64,000 nt of DNA from positions 248,001 to 312,000 of the forward strand of contig NZ_FPAP01000001.1 of the NCBI RefSeq assembly GCF_900116415.1. Direction: 5' to 3'. Positions 55,150 through 64,000 of this stretch are shown one piece after another (the stretch's first letter is position 1; every line of letters begins with the position of its first letter). Position numbers and translations under genes: made by a program. Source of the DNA: Chryseobacterium formosense. GTDB lineage: Bacteria; Bacteroidota; Bacteroidia; Flavobacteriales; Weeksellaceae. The notes under the pieces were generated by a model, which ran no database searches, had not been told where the DNA came from, and saw nothing but the letters and a program-made list of their open reading frames with translations.

Positions 55150-55199
55150 AGTGACTTGACAAGACTCTATTCAAACCAGCTTTTAATTGATATAGAGAA
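55150..55199 (-). ncRNA. Candidate small-RNA 3' region, copy B
   Basis: A block on the minus strand that matches 26765-26815, including TTCTCTATATC, TTGAATAGA and TCAAGT-CAC with one-base gaps. It runs directly into the terminator at 55113-55148. No protein frame explains it. Length upstream to the 5' end is unknown. Confidence 0.4.
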
Positions 55200-55483
55200 A
55201 GTTATTAACCTTTTTAATCAGATATAAAAGATTAAAATAGTCATTAATATTAGTACTACTATATAGAAAACTTGACGATTTTATTTAATGAATTTTAGTG
55301 ATGTGCTAATATTTCTTTTTTTGTATATAGAAATTAATTCATTGACCTCAAATGGATATAGGTGCCGTTATATTTATCTTATAGCTTCACTCATTATTAT
55401 AGCAAGCCTACTTAACCCGTAAAATTGCGTTCTACCACACAATAAAAATAGTTTGTAAATTGTAAGTTCTAAGGATTTGTAAG

Positions 55484-56326
55484 ATGATCAGAATTTTAAC
55501 TGAACAGATTTTTGTGGAAAATGTAAATCTCGGTGACTCTTTTCACCCGAGTACGCTTGCATTTATGTGTGTTTATGAAGGGGAAATTTCGGTGGATATT
55601 AATAATATTTCTCGCAAGTGCAATCGAGGAAATCTTTTGCTACTTTCTCCAAATAATCTTTACAGGATTGAAAGCTATACTGAAAATTTAAAATTGTTTG
55701 TCTTGTCTTTTGATAGAGAAAGGCTGAAGAGCCAGATCAATTTTAAATTCAACCGCTATGATGTTTATCAGGTGGCACAACTGGAAAATAAACATACTCT
55801 GGAGATCAATAATTTGGAATTTGATTACCTCAAACAGTTGCTGACGTTGGCCAATTATTATTCTGCCAGCAATACTGACCACAAGTTCAAAAACGAGGTT
55901 TTGACAGGTATCGTAACCTCAGTTATTTACATCATTACCAGCTTTTTGCTGGTTAACGAAAGTTCATCACCACAAAAAAATCTTAGAAAAGAAGAGATTA
56001 CCATTTCATTTTTGGAATTGGTCTCCAGGCATTTCAAAGAAAAGAAAGAATTGTCTTTCTACGCCGAGAGTCTTCTGATCTCCGTTAAATACCTTTCCAA
56101 CTGCGTACGGGAAATTACAAAATCACCGCCGACTAGCTTTATTGCAGATGCTCTGATGAACGAGGCTAAAGTAATGCTTTTACATCCCAACAATACAGTC
56201 GGTATGATTGCTGGCGAATTGGGGTTTTCTGATCAGTATTCGTTTGGGAAGTTTTTTAAAAAACATACAGGGTTGAGTCCACTGAACTTCAGAAAACACA
56301 ATCATCTGATCGATCCTATATTTTAG
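55484..56326 (+). CDS. AraC-family regulator of the efflux operon
   Basis: A 280-residue protein: cupin-like N-terminal sensor (about 1-150) and AraC DNA-binding domain at about 175-275 (LSFYAESLLISVKYLSNCVREITKSPPTSFIADALMNEAKVMLL, NTVGMIAGELGFSDQYSFGKFFKKHTGLSPLNFRKH). It is 122 bases before the TolC gene on the same strand. Probably responds to a pump substrate or a metabolite. Confidence 0.88.
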   Translation: MIRILTEQIFVENVNLGDSFHPSTLAFMCVYEGEISVDINNISRKCNRGNLLLLSPNNLYRIESYTENLKLFVLSFDRERLKSQINFKFNRYDVYQVAQLENKHTLEINNLEFDYLKQLLTLANYYSASNTDHKFKNEVLTGIVTSVIYIITSFLLVNESSSPQKNLRKEEITISFLELVSRHFKEKKELSFYAESLLISVKYLSNCVREITKSPPTSFIADALMNEAKVMLLHPNNTVGMIAGELGFSDQYSFGKFFKKHTGLSPLNFRKHNHLIDPIF

Positions 56327-56448
56327 AATTTTAAGATGGATGTATCTAAAATACTGATACCATTTGGACTTCTTTTTGTGTTTTGCTAACCTTTTATCAA
56401 ACACTTGATTGATTGACCTTTGCACTATAAATTTTAAAGCAAAGGATA

Positions 56449-57768
56449 ATGACGAGATTTCTTGGTAAACTGTTGCTGTGTTTCAGTTTGCTTTCAACAT
56501 TACAATTTTTAAATGCGCAAAATATTTCAGAGAGGTCATTTTCTGTAAATGAACTTTTTGAAATGGTAAAGGCCAACCATCCGACCTTAAAAGTATACAG
56601 ATCTGACATCGATATTGCCCGGCAGAATGTGGAGATTGCAAAAAATAATCTGTTGCCGGAAATTACAGCTGGATTGCAGGGCTTCTATCTGGGTGATGTT
56701 ACCATTCTTGATAAAGATTTTTCCAAAGTGACAACTGCAAAAATGCCCCATTTTGGGAATACTTTTTCACTTCAGGCGAGTCAGCTGATCTGGAAAGGCA
56801 ATACGGTAAGAAATGGCATCAAGATCAAAACATTGCAGGAAGAATTGTCTGAACTGAGTTATGAGAACAATGAGCAAAGTATAAAACTGCTTGTCTTGGG
56901 TTATTATCTGGATCTTTCAAAACTTTACAATCAGGAAAATGTTTATCACCAGAATATTGATCTGGCAAAAAAGCGTCTTGACAATATCAAAAAGTTCTAC
57001 AATCAGGGAATGGTCACCAGAAATGATGTCATTCGTGGAGAATTGCAGCTATCCAATCTACAACTGGCGTTGCAGGTGGTCAACAACAACCAGCAGATCA
57101 TCAACAAACAACTCACTGTTGCGCTTGGTTTGGACGAAAATATAAAAATCATCCCGGAAAATTCCATTCTTGATCATTCTAAAGCTATCGGCCAATTACA
57201 GGAATACAAGGAAATGGCTCAAAACCATCCGGCTATTCGGCTCACCGAAAGATCTGTGGATATCTATGACGTTTCTGCAAAGATCACCAAGGCAGAAATG
57301 CTTCCTTCGCTGGCAGCTTTTGCGGGTAACAATCTGCAGCGTCCGCTTACTTCGTCTTCTCCGGCAATGGATATGTTCAGTAATAGCTACAATGCAGGTT
57401 TATCCTTGAATTTCAATATCGATGCGCTGTTCAAATCGCCGAAGAAACTCCAGCTGAACAAGATTGAAAAGCAAAAAGCCATCAATCAGGCGAATGACAC
57501 CAGTCTGTCTATCGGAATTGCGGTGAATTCAGCCTATATCAAATACAATGAAGCTGTCACCCAAAATAAGACCCTTGAAGTGAATGCCGATTTGACCAGT
57601 GAGAATTACAGAATTATGGAAAGCAAATACAACAACCAACTTGCCATCTTACTGGATCTGCTTGATGCCAGCAACGCCAAGCTTGATGCTGAATTACAAT
57701 TGGCAAATTCAGAGATCAACATTGTATTCTCATACTATAAACTTTTAAGAGAAGCAGGAAATCTTTAA
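56449..57768 (+). CDS. TolC-family outer membrane efflux protein
   Basis: A 439-residue protein with signal peptide (1-24, ending QFLNAQ) and two OEP repeats (SVNELFEMVKANHPTLKVYRSDIDIARQNVEIAKNNLLPEI ... and about 240 on). Channel of the pump encoded by the next two genes; 24 bases to the adaptor gene. Confidence 0.9.
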   Translation: MTRFLGKLLLCFSLLSTLQFLNAQNISERSFSVNELFEMVKANHPTLKVYRSDIDIARQNVEIAKNNLLPEITAGLQGFYLGDVTILDKDFSKVTTAKMPHFGNTFSLQASQLIWKGNTVRNGIKIKTLQEELSELSYENNEQSIKLLVLGYYLDLSKLYNQENVYHQNIDLAKKRLDNIKKFYNQGMVTRNDVIRGELQLSNLQLALQVVNNNQQIINKQLTVALGLDENIKIIPENSILDHSKAIGQLQEYKEMAQNHPAIRLTERSVDIYDVSAKITKAEMLPSLAAFAGNNLQRPLTSSSPAMDMFSNSYNAGLSLNFNIDALFKSPKKLQLNKIEKQKAINQANDTSLSIGIAVNSAYIKYNEAVTQNKTLEVNADLTSENYRIMESKYNNQLAILLDLLDASNAKLDAELQLANSEINIVFSYYKLLREAGNL

Positions 57769-57792
57769 ACAAATTTTAAAACTAAATTTATT

Positions 57793-58947
57793 ATGTCAGA
57801 AAATACACAAGATTCAAACTTACCTGAGCAAAAAAACGAGACAGCTGCTCACGATAAAAAACATATAAAGCACGTCAAGAAAAAGAAGACGACGAAAATT
57901 ATCAATATGCTTATTCTGGTTGGAGTTCTCATAGGATTGTTCTTCGTTGTAAAATCTTATTTCAATATTGGTAACGACCGTTATACCAACGCTTCACAGG
58001 TTGAAAGTTTTATCAATCCTATCAATACAAGAGTTTCAGCTTACATCAAAGAAATTCGTTTTGTGGAACATCAGTATGTGAAAAAAGGAGATACTCTGTT
58101 GGTGCTCGACGACCGGGAGATCCAGACGCAGCTTGGACAGGCAGAAGCTGCATATATGTCGGCAATGGCATCGAGAAATGTGGCTGATCAATCTATAAAG
58201 ACGGTTGCAAATAATGTTAACACCGCAGGTTCAAATGTAGAAGTGGCCAAAGCCAACGTAGAAGCGGTGAAAGCGCGTTTGTGGAATGCCCAGCAGAATT
58301 TCAACCGTTATCAAAATCTGTTGAAAGACGAAGCCGTTACAGGTCAACAGTTTGACCAGATCAAAACCGATTTCGAAGCCCAAAAGGCACAACTAGAAAT
58401 GCAGATCGCACAATACCAGTCGATCATCAATACAAAAGCAACCAGTCAGCTTTCTGTAAATGAAGCACAATCTAAATTGGGATTGAATGAAGCGGATATC
58501 AAAAGAACTAAAAGTGCCCTGGAAATGGCAAAACTCAACCAGTCTTACACGGTAATTACTGCGCCTCACGACGGAATTATGGGTAGGAGAACTGTCAATG
58601 TCGGCCAGTTGTTGAATGCAAGCCAACAGGTTGCGACAATCGTGGACACCAATAATGTCTGGGTCACAGCGAACTACAGAGAGAATCAAATGAGCAATGT
58701 GGTGATTGGCGGATTGGCGACAATTTCTGTAGATGCATTGGGCGGAAAAGTCTACGAAGGAAAAGTGACGGCTATTTCTGGGGCAACGGGAGCAAGATAT
58801 GCAGCCGTACCGGTGGATAATTCTACGGGGAACTTTGTGAAGGTACAACAGAGAATTCCTGTCAGAATTGAATTTACCAATAATAATAATGCTGAATATC
58901 TGAAGATGTTGCGGGCAGGAATGAACGTAGAAGTTACCTTAAAATAA
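57793..58947 (+). CDS. EmrA-like HlyD-family adaptor
   Basis: A 384-residue adaptor. A cytosolic His/Lys-rich stretch (AAHDKKHIKHVKKKKTTK) precedes one TM (about 37-57). Lipoyl half motifs (NPINTRVSAYIKEIRFVEHQYVKKGDTLLVLDD and VITAPHDGIMGRRTVNVGQLLNASQQ) flank a coiled coil. The overall form is EmrA, partner of DHA2-type MFS pumps; the next gene is such a pump after 6 bases. Confidence 0.9.
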   Translation: MSENTQDSNLPEQKNETAAHDKKHIKHVKKKKTTKIINMLILVGVLIGLFFVVKSYFNIGNDRYTNASQVESFINPINTRVSAYIKEIRFVEHQYVKKGDTLLVLDDREIQTQLGQAEAAYMSAMASRNVADQSIKTVANNVNTAGSNVEVAKANVEAVKARLWNAQQNFNRYQNLLKDEAVTGQQFDQIKTDFEAQKAQLEMQIAQYQSIINTKATSQLSVNEAQSKLGLNEADIKRTKSALEMAKLNQSYTVITAPHDGIMGRRTVNVGQLLNASQQVATIVDTNNVWVTANYRENQMSNVVIGGLATISVDALGGKVYEGKVTAISGATGARYAAVPVDNSTGNFVKVQQRIPVRIEFTNNNNAEYLKMLRAGMNVEVTLK

Positions 58948-58953
58948 AATATT

Positions 58954-60498
58954 ATGTACAACCAAGGTCCTTTTGCCACTTGGGTTCCAAAACCCGTAAT
59001 GCTGTTGCTGATTATCTTTATAATGTTCCCTCTGATGTCAATATCGGGAGTGTACACCAGCAATGCTACAGATCTGTCAGGAGCATTGGCAACTTATTCT
59101 GAGTTTGTTTCAATGGCCAATAATGCCGGTTCGATAGGAATGGGTCTTGCGCTGCTGATCGTCTTCCGGGTGAAAATGAGATTCAGATCCAAGGAGATCA
59201 TTACGACCTGTGCAATTATTTTGGCGCTGCTGTCTTATATGAATGGGACGACAGAAAATCCTTATCTATTGGTAGTCGGAAGTTTACTGATCGGATTTTT
59301 CAAGATGTTCCCAATGGTCGAGGTACTTCTTCCAATGATGTTCATCCTTTCCCCAAAAGGCGACAAGGGCAGATTCTATGCTATATTTTACCCAATTTCG
59401 ATCGGCTTCGGACAATTGTCTTCCTACTTTTTTGCCAATCTCGTATTCAAACATAATTATCAGGCACCATTTTTCATAATGAGCAGCTTAATGCTGGTCA
59501 TTGCCTGCATCAGTCTTATCTTCCAGCACGACCAAAGATTCAGTTTCAAAAAACCATTGTATCAGATAGACTGGCTTTCGATGATATTGCTTGGAAGTTC
59601 GGCGATGAGCTTTAATGTGTTTTTCACGTTTATGAGACAGCAGGGATGGTTTGTTTCACCATACATCAAAACTGCGCTTATCCTGAGTTTCCTGTTTTTG
59701 GGATTGACGATCTGGCGACAAAAATTCTTGAAAAGGCCTTTGATCGATTTCAAGGTTTTTACCAGGGAAAATACACTTCACAGTCTAATTTTATTGATTT
59801 TTTTAGGCGTGTTTCTGGCAAGTTCCAGCATTTATGTACAATATTCGGTCGGTGTGTTGGGATATAACAATCTGATTAATGCAAAGATCAATTTATGGAT
59901 GATACCGGGAATCATTGTGGCAGGAGTCCTTGCATTCTATTGTTTTAAATACGAATGGAAAATGAAGTTCTATGTGGCAGGCGGATTCATCAGTTTCTTT
60001 CTGCACACGCTCTGCCTGTATTTATTGATCCAGCCACAAATGAACATTGAATATCTCCAGTATTCTATGATCCTGAAAGGTCTTGGGATGGGAATGTTGT
60101 TTATTTCAATCTGGCTATATGCTGCAGAAGGTGTTTCTATGGACGGATTATTCGGTGCAATGGGAATTTTGATCATGATCAGAGGTTTTTTGGCAACCGC
60201 ATTTGGAGGAGCTATTATCAGCTGGGCGCTTTATCAGGGACAGTGGCAAAGCCTGAACGATATTTCGATGTTCCTGGATAACGGGAATTTTACCAACGGG
60301 ATGGCGATTTATCAAAATATAAGTCTCAATGCCTTGATGGCTTCTTCAAAGATTGTATTAGGCTCCATTTGCTGGTTGACGGTTCCAATTCTCATCTTTG
60401 TTCTGACCCATCATTACGGACAATTTAACTACAGAAGGGTAGTTCTTTTCCGAAAAATAATCAAAGGTGACAGTGTCAAAGGATACAGGTTTGCGTGA
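58954..60498 (+). CDS. MFS multidrug exporter, DHA2/EmrB-like
   Basis: A 514-residue transporter with about 14 TMs. The gene order TolC-EmrA-like adaptor-MFS matches EmrAB-TolC drug pumps. The N-terminus (YNQGPFATWVPKPVMLLLIIFIMFPL) lacks the full DHA motif A, which is usual for Bacteroidota relatives. Exports drugs or metabolites driven by protons; substrate unknown. Confidence 0.88.
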   Translation: MYNQGPFATWVPKPVMLLLIIFIMFPLMSISGVYTSNATDLSGALATYSEFVSMANNAGSIGMGLALLIVFRVKMRFRSKEIITTCAIILALLSYMNGTTENPYLLVVGSLLIGFFKMFPMVEVLLPMMFILSPKGDKGRFYAIFYPISIGFGQLSSYFFANLVFKHNYQAPFFIMSSLMLVIACISLIFQHDQRFSFKKPLYQIDWLSMILLGSSAMSFNVFFTFMRQQGWFVSPYIKTALILSFLFLGLTIWRQKFLKRPLIDFKVFTRENTLHSLILLIFLGVFLASSSIYVQYSVGVLGYNNLINAKINLWMIPGIIVAGVLAFYCFKYEWKMKFYVAGGFISFFLHTLCLYLLIQPQMNIEYLQYSMILKGLGMGMLFISIWLYAAEGVSMDGLFGAMGILIMIRGFLATAFGGAIISWALYQGQWQSLNDISMFLDNGNFTNGMAIYQNISLNALMASSKIVLGSICWLTVPILIFVLTHHYGQFNYRRVVLFRKIIKGDSVKGYRFA

Positions 60499-60546
60499 TA
60501 AATTAAAAGATTTCATACTAATTATTTCATCTTAAATTTCCAGATT

Positions 60547-61125
60547 ATGAATGTAAAAGGGCCTTGGAAAATAGTTGACAACAACAAAACCCAAATCTTG
60601 CTGACTGCTCAAAAACTTTTCAGTGAAAAAGGATACAGAAACACAAGCATCCGCGATATAGCAGATTGTGTAGGGACCAACTGTTCGATGATTAACTATC
60701 ATTTCAAAACAAAGGAGAATCTATATATTCAAATCATTGAAAATCTTTGGCCGTCGTTAGATTACATCAGCTCTGACACTGAAACAGATGCGGATGTACT
60801 GCTGAAAGATTTTGTTTTTAAATCAATTGAAGAAGCTTTTAACAATACACAGCTGATACAACTCTGTCTGGAAACCAAAATATTTCCTGTTTCCGAAAAA
60901 GCAGATTCAATTATAAAAAAAATGACTGAAAAGCATTTCAGTCATTTTAAAATTTTAGCAGAAAAGGCCAGGTACAATCACATCAAATTTTTGTATACTT
61001 CTATTTTTGCACTGACAATTGATATCGTAAGCCAAAATGCAAAGTCTGCGGACTTGTCGAAAGATGGTCACGCGGGATTGGAGGAATTGTTATGTTATAT
61101 AGAAACGACATTTCTGGTTCAATAG
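60547..61125 (+). CDS. TetR-family transcriptional regulator
   Basis: A 192-residue regulator with N-terminal TetR helix-turn-helix (ILLTAQKLFSEKGYRNTSIRDIADCVGTNCSMINYHFKTKENLY). Located 48 bases downstream of the pump gene on the same strand, probably its repressor as for many Emr-type operons. Ligand-binding domain diverges. Confidence 0.88.
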   Translation: MNVKGPWKIVDNNKTQILLTAQKLFSEKGYRNTSIRDIADCVGTNCSMINYHFKTKENLYIQIIENLWPSLDYISSDTETDADVLLKDFVFKSIEEAFNNTQLIQLCLETKIFPVSEKADSIIKKMTEKHFSHFKILAEKARYNHIKFLYTSIFALTIDIVSQNAKSADLSKDGHAGLEELLCYIETTFLVQ

Positions 61126-61168
61126 ATGTTTTATTATCTTTAAAATGTTAACTATCAAACTTATACAA

Positions 61169-61519
61169 TTATTTAGCAATCATCTTTTTATGATTGATTC
61201 CCCATTCTTTCAAAGCGTAGATAATGGGTGTCAGTGTATCTGCATAAGGTTCTGACCTGTAAATTATCTTGACAGGATAATCATCAATGATAATTCTTTT
61301 AATCAATTTATGCTGTTCCAAATCTTTCAGCTCCTTTGCTAAAACTTTCGGTGTAATTCCCTCAATACTGTCCTGAATGTCGGTAAAACGCTCATTGCCG
61401 ACACCAACGGAGATGATGATTGCCAGTTTCCATTTGCCGTTGATTACCTCCAGCGCATCCTTGACAGGTTTTACAGTATTCAGACATTCGTTGTAAGCTT
61501 TCTTTTTTGCCATTTTCAA
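61169..61519 (-). CDS. HxlR-family redox regulator
   Basis: A 116-residue winged-helix regulator: NECLNTVKPVKDALEVINGKWKLAIIISVG, with the conserved N-terminal Cys 12, then RFTDIQDSIEGITPKVLAKELKDLEQHKLI. HxlR/YodB members sense quinones or other electrophiles through this Cys. It follows the LLM monooxygenase gene (11 bases), so both leave the same promoter region toward the left. Confidence 0.88.
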   Translation of the reverse strand: MKMAKKKAYNECLNTVKPVKDALEVINGKWKLAIIISVGVGNERFTDIQDSIEGITPKVLAKELKDLEQHKLIKRIIIDDYPVKIIYRSEPYADTLTPIIYALKEWGINHKKMIAK

Positions 61520-61530
61520 ATTGAGTTTAA

Positions 61531-62553
61531 TTAAACGGTGGAAGCTTTTTCTTCATTCAGCTCTTCCATGAGTTCGGCAAAAAGCTGTGCAGATTTGACG
61601 CGGTCTTCCAGTGCAAAGATATTGGAAACCATAATAATCTCATCAACCTGAGTTTTCTTTAGGAAATCATCTACCTGTTTTTTAACCGTTTCCTTGCTTC
61701 CTACAAACGAATATTTTAGCATTTGATGTAGACTTGGGTGTTTCAAAACCTCTTTTAGGTCTTCTGTCATTTCTGTCGGAGGTTGGAGTGGTTTTGAATT
61801 TCCGGTAAGGATACCAAAAAACATTCTAATCAACGAGGTGAACGAACGTTCCGCTTCTTCATCCGTATCAGCAACGATGATGTTGACACCAGCAATTGTG
61901 TAGGGTTTGTCTAAAACTTCCGATGGCTGGAATTCTTCTCTATAAATTTCCAAAGCCGTGTAAAGATGGGTGGAAGCAAAATGGCTGGCAAAAGCGTAGG
62001 GCAATCCTTTCTCTGCAGCCAGATGAGCACTATCTGTGCTTGAACCTAAAATATAGATAGGCACGTCAACGCCTTCCGCAATCGGAACCCTCACCTTCGA
62101 TGTTTTGTTATCCGCTGAAAAGTATTCCTCAATTTTTTCTACTTCAGCTGGAAACGAATGCGCTGCCTTTATAAAATCTGAACGAATAGCTTGGGCTGTA
62201 GGCATATCAGTTCCCGGAGCTCTTCCCAATCCCAAATCAATTCTATTGGGATAGAGTTGTGCTAAAGTCCCAAACTGTTCCGCAATCACCAAGGGTGAAT
62301 GGTTAGGAAGCATAATTCCGCCAGAGCCGACTCTTATCTTTTCCGTGTTTTCAGCGACATAACCAATAAGAATTGATGTTGCACTACTACCTACTGATTC
62401 CGAATTGTGATGTTCTGCAAACCAATATCTGGAATAATTATTCTCTTCTGCAACCTTTGCCAGTGCCAGCGAATTGTTTAAAGTTTCTTTAAAACTGCTG
62501 CCTTCTGAAACAATGGCCAGTTCTAAAATTGAATATGATGTTTTATTACTCAT
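61531..62553 (-). CDS. LLM-class flavin-dependent oxidoreductase
   Basis: A luciferase-like monooxygenase of about 340 residues from the ATG at 62553 (SNKTSYSILELAIVSEG); an ATG at 62583 adds ten residues. Typical features: RYWFAEHHNSESVGSSATSILIGYVAENTEKIRVGSGGIMLPNHSPLVIAEQFGTLAQLYPNRIDLGLGRAPG. Uses reduced flavin and oxygen; substrate unknown. It is first of two minus-strand genes. Confidence 0.87.
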   Translation of the reverse strand: MSNKTSYSILELAIVSEGSSFKETLNNSLALAKVAEENNYSRYWFAEHHNSESVGSSATSILIGYVAENTEKIRVGSGGIMLPNHSPLVIAEQFGTLAQLYPNRIDLGLGRAPGTDMPTAQAIRSDFIKAAHSFPAEVEKIEEYFSADNKTSKVRVPIAEGVDVPIYILGSSTDSAHLAAEKGLPYAFASHFASTHLYTALEIYREEFQPSEVLDKPYTIAGVNIIVADTDEEAERSFTSLIRMFFGILTGNSKPLQPPTEMTEDLKEVLKHPSLHQMLKYSFVGSKETVKKQVDDFLKKTQVDEIIMVSNIFALEDRVKSAQLFAELMEELNEEKASTV

Positions 62554-62599
62554 TATATTTCTATGTGATATTTGAATCGTCATTAAAAAATTAACAGCA

Positions 62600-62607
62600 C
62601 AAATTTA
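62600..62607 (-). promoter_or_regulatory. Bacteroidota -7 promoter box (TAAATTTG on minus)
   Basis: Read on the minus strand, this matches TAnnTTTG and would give a leader of about 40 bases for the LLM gene at 62553. Confidence 0.45.
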
Positions 62608-62679
62608 CAAAATACTTTACAAAAGAAAGTGATTATAAAATAGATAGCTAATATTGATGAGTCCTATCATTAAAAATAC

Positions 62680-62697
62680 ACTTTCCTAAAGGAAAGT
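62680..62697. promoter_or_regulatory. Perfect inverted repeat, candidate HxlR operator
   Basis: ACTTTCCTAAAGGAAAGT is two perfect 7-base arms around TAAA, lying between the divergent -7 boxes at 62600 and 62725. The HxlR regulator in the left-going operon is the likely binder and could control both directions. Confidence 0.65.
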
Positions 62698-62724
62698 ACT
62701 ATCAAAATGAAAGTAAATTTAACC

Positions 62725-62732
62725 TAACTTTG
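62725..62732 (+). promoter_or_regulatory. Bacteroidota -7 promoter box (TAACTTTG)
   Basis: Exact TAnnTTTG match 47 bases upstream of the nitronate monooxygenase ATG and 27 bases after the inverted repeat. Confidence 0.5.
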
Positions 62733-62779
62733 CCCCATCGAAAACAGATTAAATTATACAGATTTAAAATCAAAAGACA

Positions 62780-63754
62780 ATGAATAAAAAAAACCGTGTT
62801 ACGGAAGTTTTAGGAATCAAATATCCAATTATTCAAGGGGCAATGTCGTGGGTAACGAATGCTGAATTTGTTGCAGCAGTGAGCAATGCCGGAGGTCTGG
62901 GAATGCTGGGTCCTCACGCAGGTCAGAAAACAAATCCGAAATCTTTGGAAGAAATTACTGATAGGCTGAGAAGTGAAATTCGTAAGGTAAAGCAGTTGAC
63001 CAATAAGCCTTTTGCAGTGCCGGTAATGCTGTCTAATGACCTGACTACCGTTGATGTCATCGCTGATTTGCTCATTGAAGAAGGTGTTGAAGTGGTTCTT
63101 ATCAACGGGATTGAAGGTTATGAATTTGAACCTTTGGCGAAAAAACTTAAATCAAATAACATTAAAATAATTTATCGTGCATTGAATCCAAGTGTGGAAA
63201 ATGCAAAGTATGCAGAAAAAATTGGAGCCGATATTCTTGTCGCTACCGGATTTGATGAAGGTGGTACTGTGCCTGATAAAATCATTGGTACGTTTTCCAT
63301 CATACCGATGATATCAGATGCTGTAAATATTCCGGTGATGGCTGCCGGAGGAATTGCTGACCTTCGTGCTGTTCGTGCGTCATTTGCGTTAGGTGCTGAA
63401 GGCGTTTTTGCAGGAACAGTTTTTATTGCTACAGAGGAAAATCCTGCTGCCGAAAATGTGAAACAACTCATTGTTGACCATACCGCCAGTGACTTGTTGA
63501 TCTTCAGAACAAATCCGGCGTATTACCGCTCCATTCCAACACCATACAGCCGGGAACTTTTGGAAATGGACGAACTGGGTGATTCCCGGGATGAAATTGC
63601 CAATAAAATGTATGGTGAACAGGGCTTAAAAGTTGGAATGCTGGATGGGGATATTCATAGAGGGTATATCACAGTGGGCAATGGAATTTCTTACATAAAG
63701 AATATTCGTCCTGTAAAGGATGTTGTCGAAGATTTGATGTATGATTTTAATTAA
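62780..63754 (+). CDS. Nitronate monooxygenase (NMO/enoyl-ACP-reductase II fold)
   Basis: A 324-residue TIM-barrel FMN enzyme. It shows YPIIQGAMSWVTNAEFVAAVSNAGGLGMLG, GADILVATGFDEGGTVPD and PVMAAGGIADLRAVRASFALGAEGVFAGTVF, typical of 2-nitropropane dioxygenase-like proteins. It may detoxify nitronates or electrophiles. Divergent from the LLM/HxlR genes and followed by another flavin monooxygenase in the same direction. Confidence 0.88.
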   Translation: MNKKNRVTEVLGIKYPIIQGAMSWVTNAEFVAAVSNAGGLGMLGPHAGQKTNPKSLEEITDRLRSEIRKVKQLTNKPFAVPVMLSNDLTTVDVIADLLIEEGVEVVLINGIEGYEFEPLAKKLKSNNIKIIYRALNPSVENAKYAEKIGADILVATGFDEGGTVPDKIIGTFSIIPMISDAVNIPVMAAGGIADLRAVRASFALGAEGVFAGTVFIATEENPAAENVKQLIVDHTASDLLIFRTNPAYYRSIPTPYSRELLEMDELGDSRDEIANKMYGEQGLKVGMLDGDIHRGYITVGNGISYIKNIRPVKDVVEDLMYDFN

Positions 63755-63811
63755 TACAATTCCCATCCATAATGTTAAGTAGAATTTAAAGTCATCAATG
63801 CTAAATACGAA

Positions 63812-64000
63812 ATGAATAAGACCGGAAAAAAGTTGAAGTTAGGAGCTGTTCTTGACGGTTTAGGCTGGAATCATATGGCGTGGCAACATCCAGCGATGCC
63901 TTCTGATGCTAGCGAAAACCTTAATTTTTACATCAAACAGGCTCAGTTGGCGGAGTCTGCCAAGTTTGATACTTTGTTTTTGGTGGATGTCAGCCACGTT
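63812..64000 (+). CDS. Flavin-dependent (nitrilotriacetate-type) monooxygenase, partial
   Basis: N-terminal 63 residues, cut by the window end. KLKLGAVLDGLGWNHMAWQHP then FYIKQAQLAESAKFDTLFLVD matches the start of LLM-class nitrilotriacetate/pristinamycin-type monooxygenases (NtaA/SnaA group). An oxidoreductase locus with the nitronate monooxygenase 57 bases upstream. Confidence 0.75.
   Translation, partial: MNKTGKKLKLGAVLDGLGWNHMAWQHPAMPSDASENLNFYIKQAQLAESAKFDTLFLVDVSHV

Overview
The window reads as chromosome from a Flavobacteriia member of the Bacteroidota, most like Chryseobacterium or a near relative (Weeksellaceae). The evidence is an AT-rich composition, a type IX secretion C-terminal sorting domain on the first gene, several Bacteroidota-type -7 boxes (TAnnTTTG), weak Shine-Dalgarno sequences, and family choices typical of the group (SusD-free TolC/HlyD exporters, DUF2911, DUF6428, LytS/LytTR pairs, Wolinella-type three-subunit succinate dehydrogenase). 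The species is inferred, not shown. I saw no rRNA, tRNA, CRISPR array, intact insertion sequence or phage gene.

Layout. 0.1-9.0 kb: a secreted purple-acid-phosphatase-like protein, a CREST-type membrane protein, and a tight unit of PIG-L deacetylase, 34-residue membrane peptide, sodium:solute symporter and DUF2911 protein closed by a terminator. 9.2-17.5 kb: a sensory island with three multi-PAS histidine kinases (one with a canonical flavin-binding LOV domain) and two near-identical single-domain receivers facing each other; no output domain is encoded here. 17.7-24.5 kb: small stress-type genes (cupin, CsbD-like), a ChaA-type cation antiporter, and a three-gene unit of Lys-rich peptide, GH130 protein and glycosyltransferase with a C-terminal toroid domain. 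24.7-26.5 kb: HMA-like/AraC regulator, an 89-residue protein and a CinA-like protein.

27.2-32.0 kb: a TolC-HlyD-ABC2-ABC2 exporter operon without a linked ATPase. 32.0-38.1 kb: succinate dehydrogenase/fumarate reductase (frd/sdh B, A, C), a DASS dicarboxylate transporter and an outer-membrane porin, which together look like a C4-dicarboxylate uptake and oxidation (or fumarate respiration) module. 38.4-41.8 kb: an amidohydrolase and a membrane-bound AraC-type regulator broken by two single-base frameshifts. 42.1-47.2 kb: an arsenic/chromate resistance operon (acr3, GNAT, arsC-type phosphatase, chrA, a 56-residue ORF, methyltransferase, DUF6428, arsR) with two matching ArsR-type operator candidates. 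47.3-51.5 kb: a Crp/Fnr regulator and a sulfur/persulfide module (TauE, MBL-rhodanese fusion, two YeeE/YedE halves) in which a 23-bp sequence is repeated upstream of two transcription units at identical distance from the -7-like boxes.

51.5-54.9 kb: a chimeric LytTR/TPR fragment, a membrane metallophosphoesterase, and a LytS/LytTR two-component pair. 55.5-61.1 kb: AraC regulator, TolC-HlyD-MFS tripartite efflux pump and TetR regulator. 61.2-64.0 kb: an HxlR regulator, a flavin-dependent monooxygenase, a nitronate monooxygenase and the start of another flavin monooxygenase, with a perfect inverted repeat in the divergent promoter region.

The least explained signal is a pair of related elements (near 26.7 and 55.1 kb), each upstream of an efflux locus: a conserved block of about 50 bp followed, on the minus strand, by an intrinsic terminator whose stem sequence differs completely between copies. 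This could be the 3' end of an unannotated small-RNA family.
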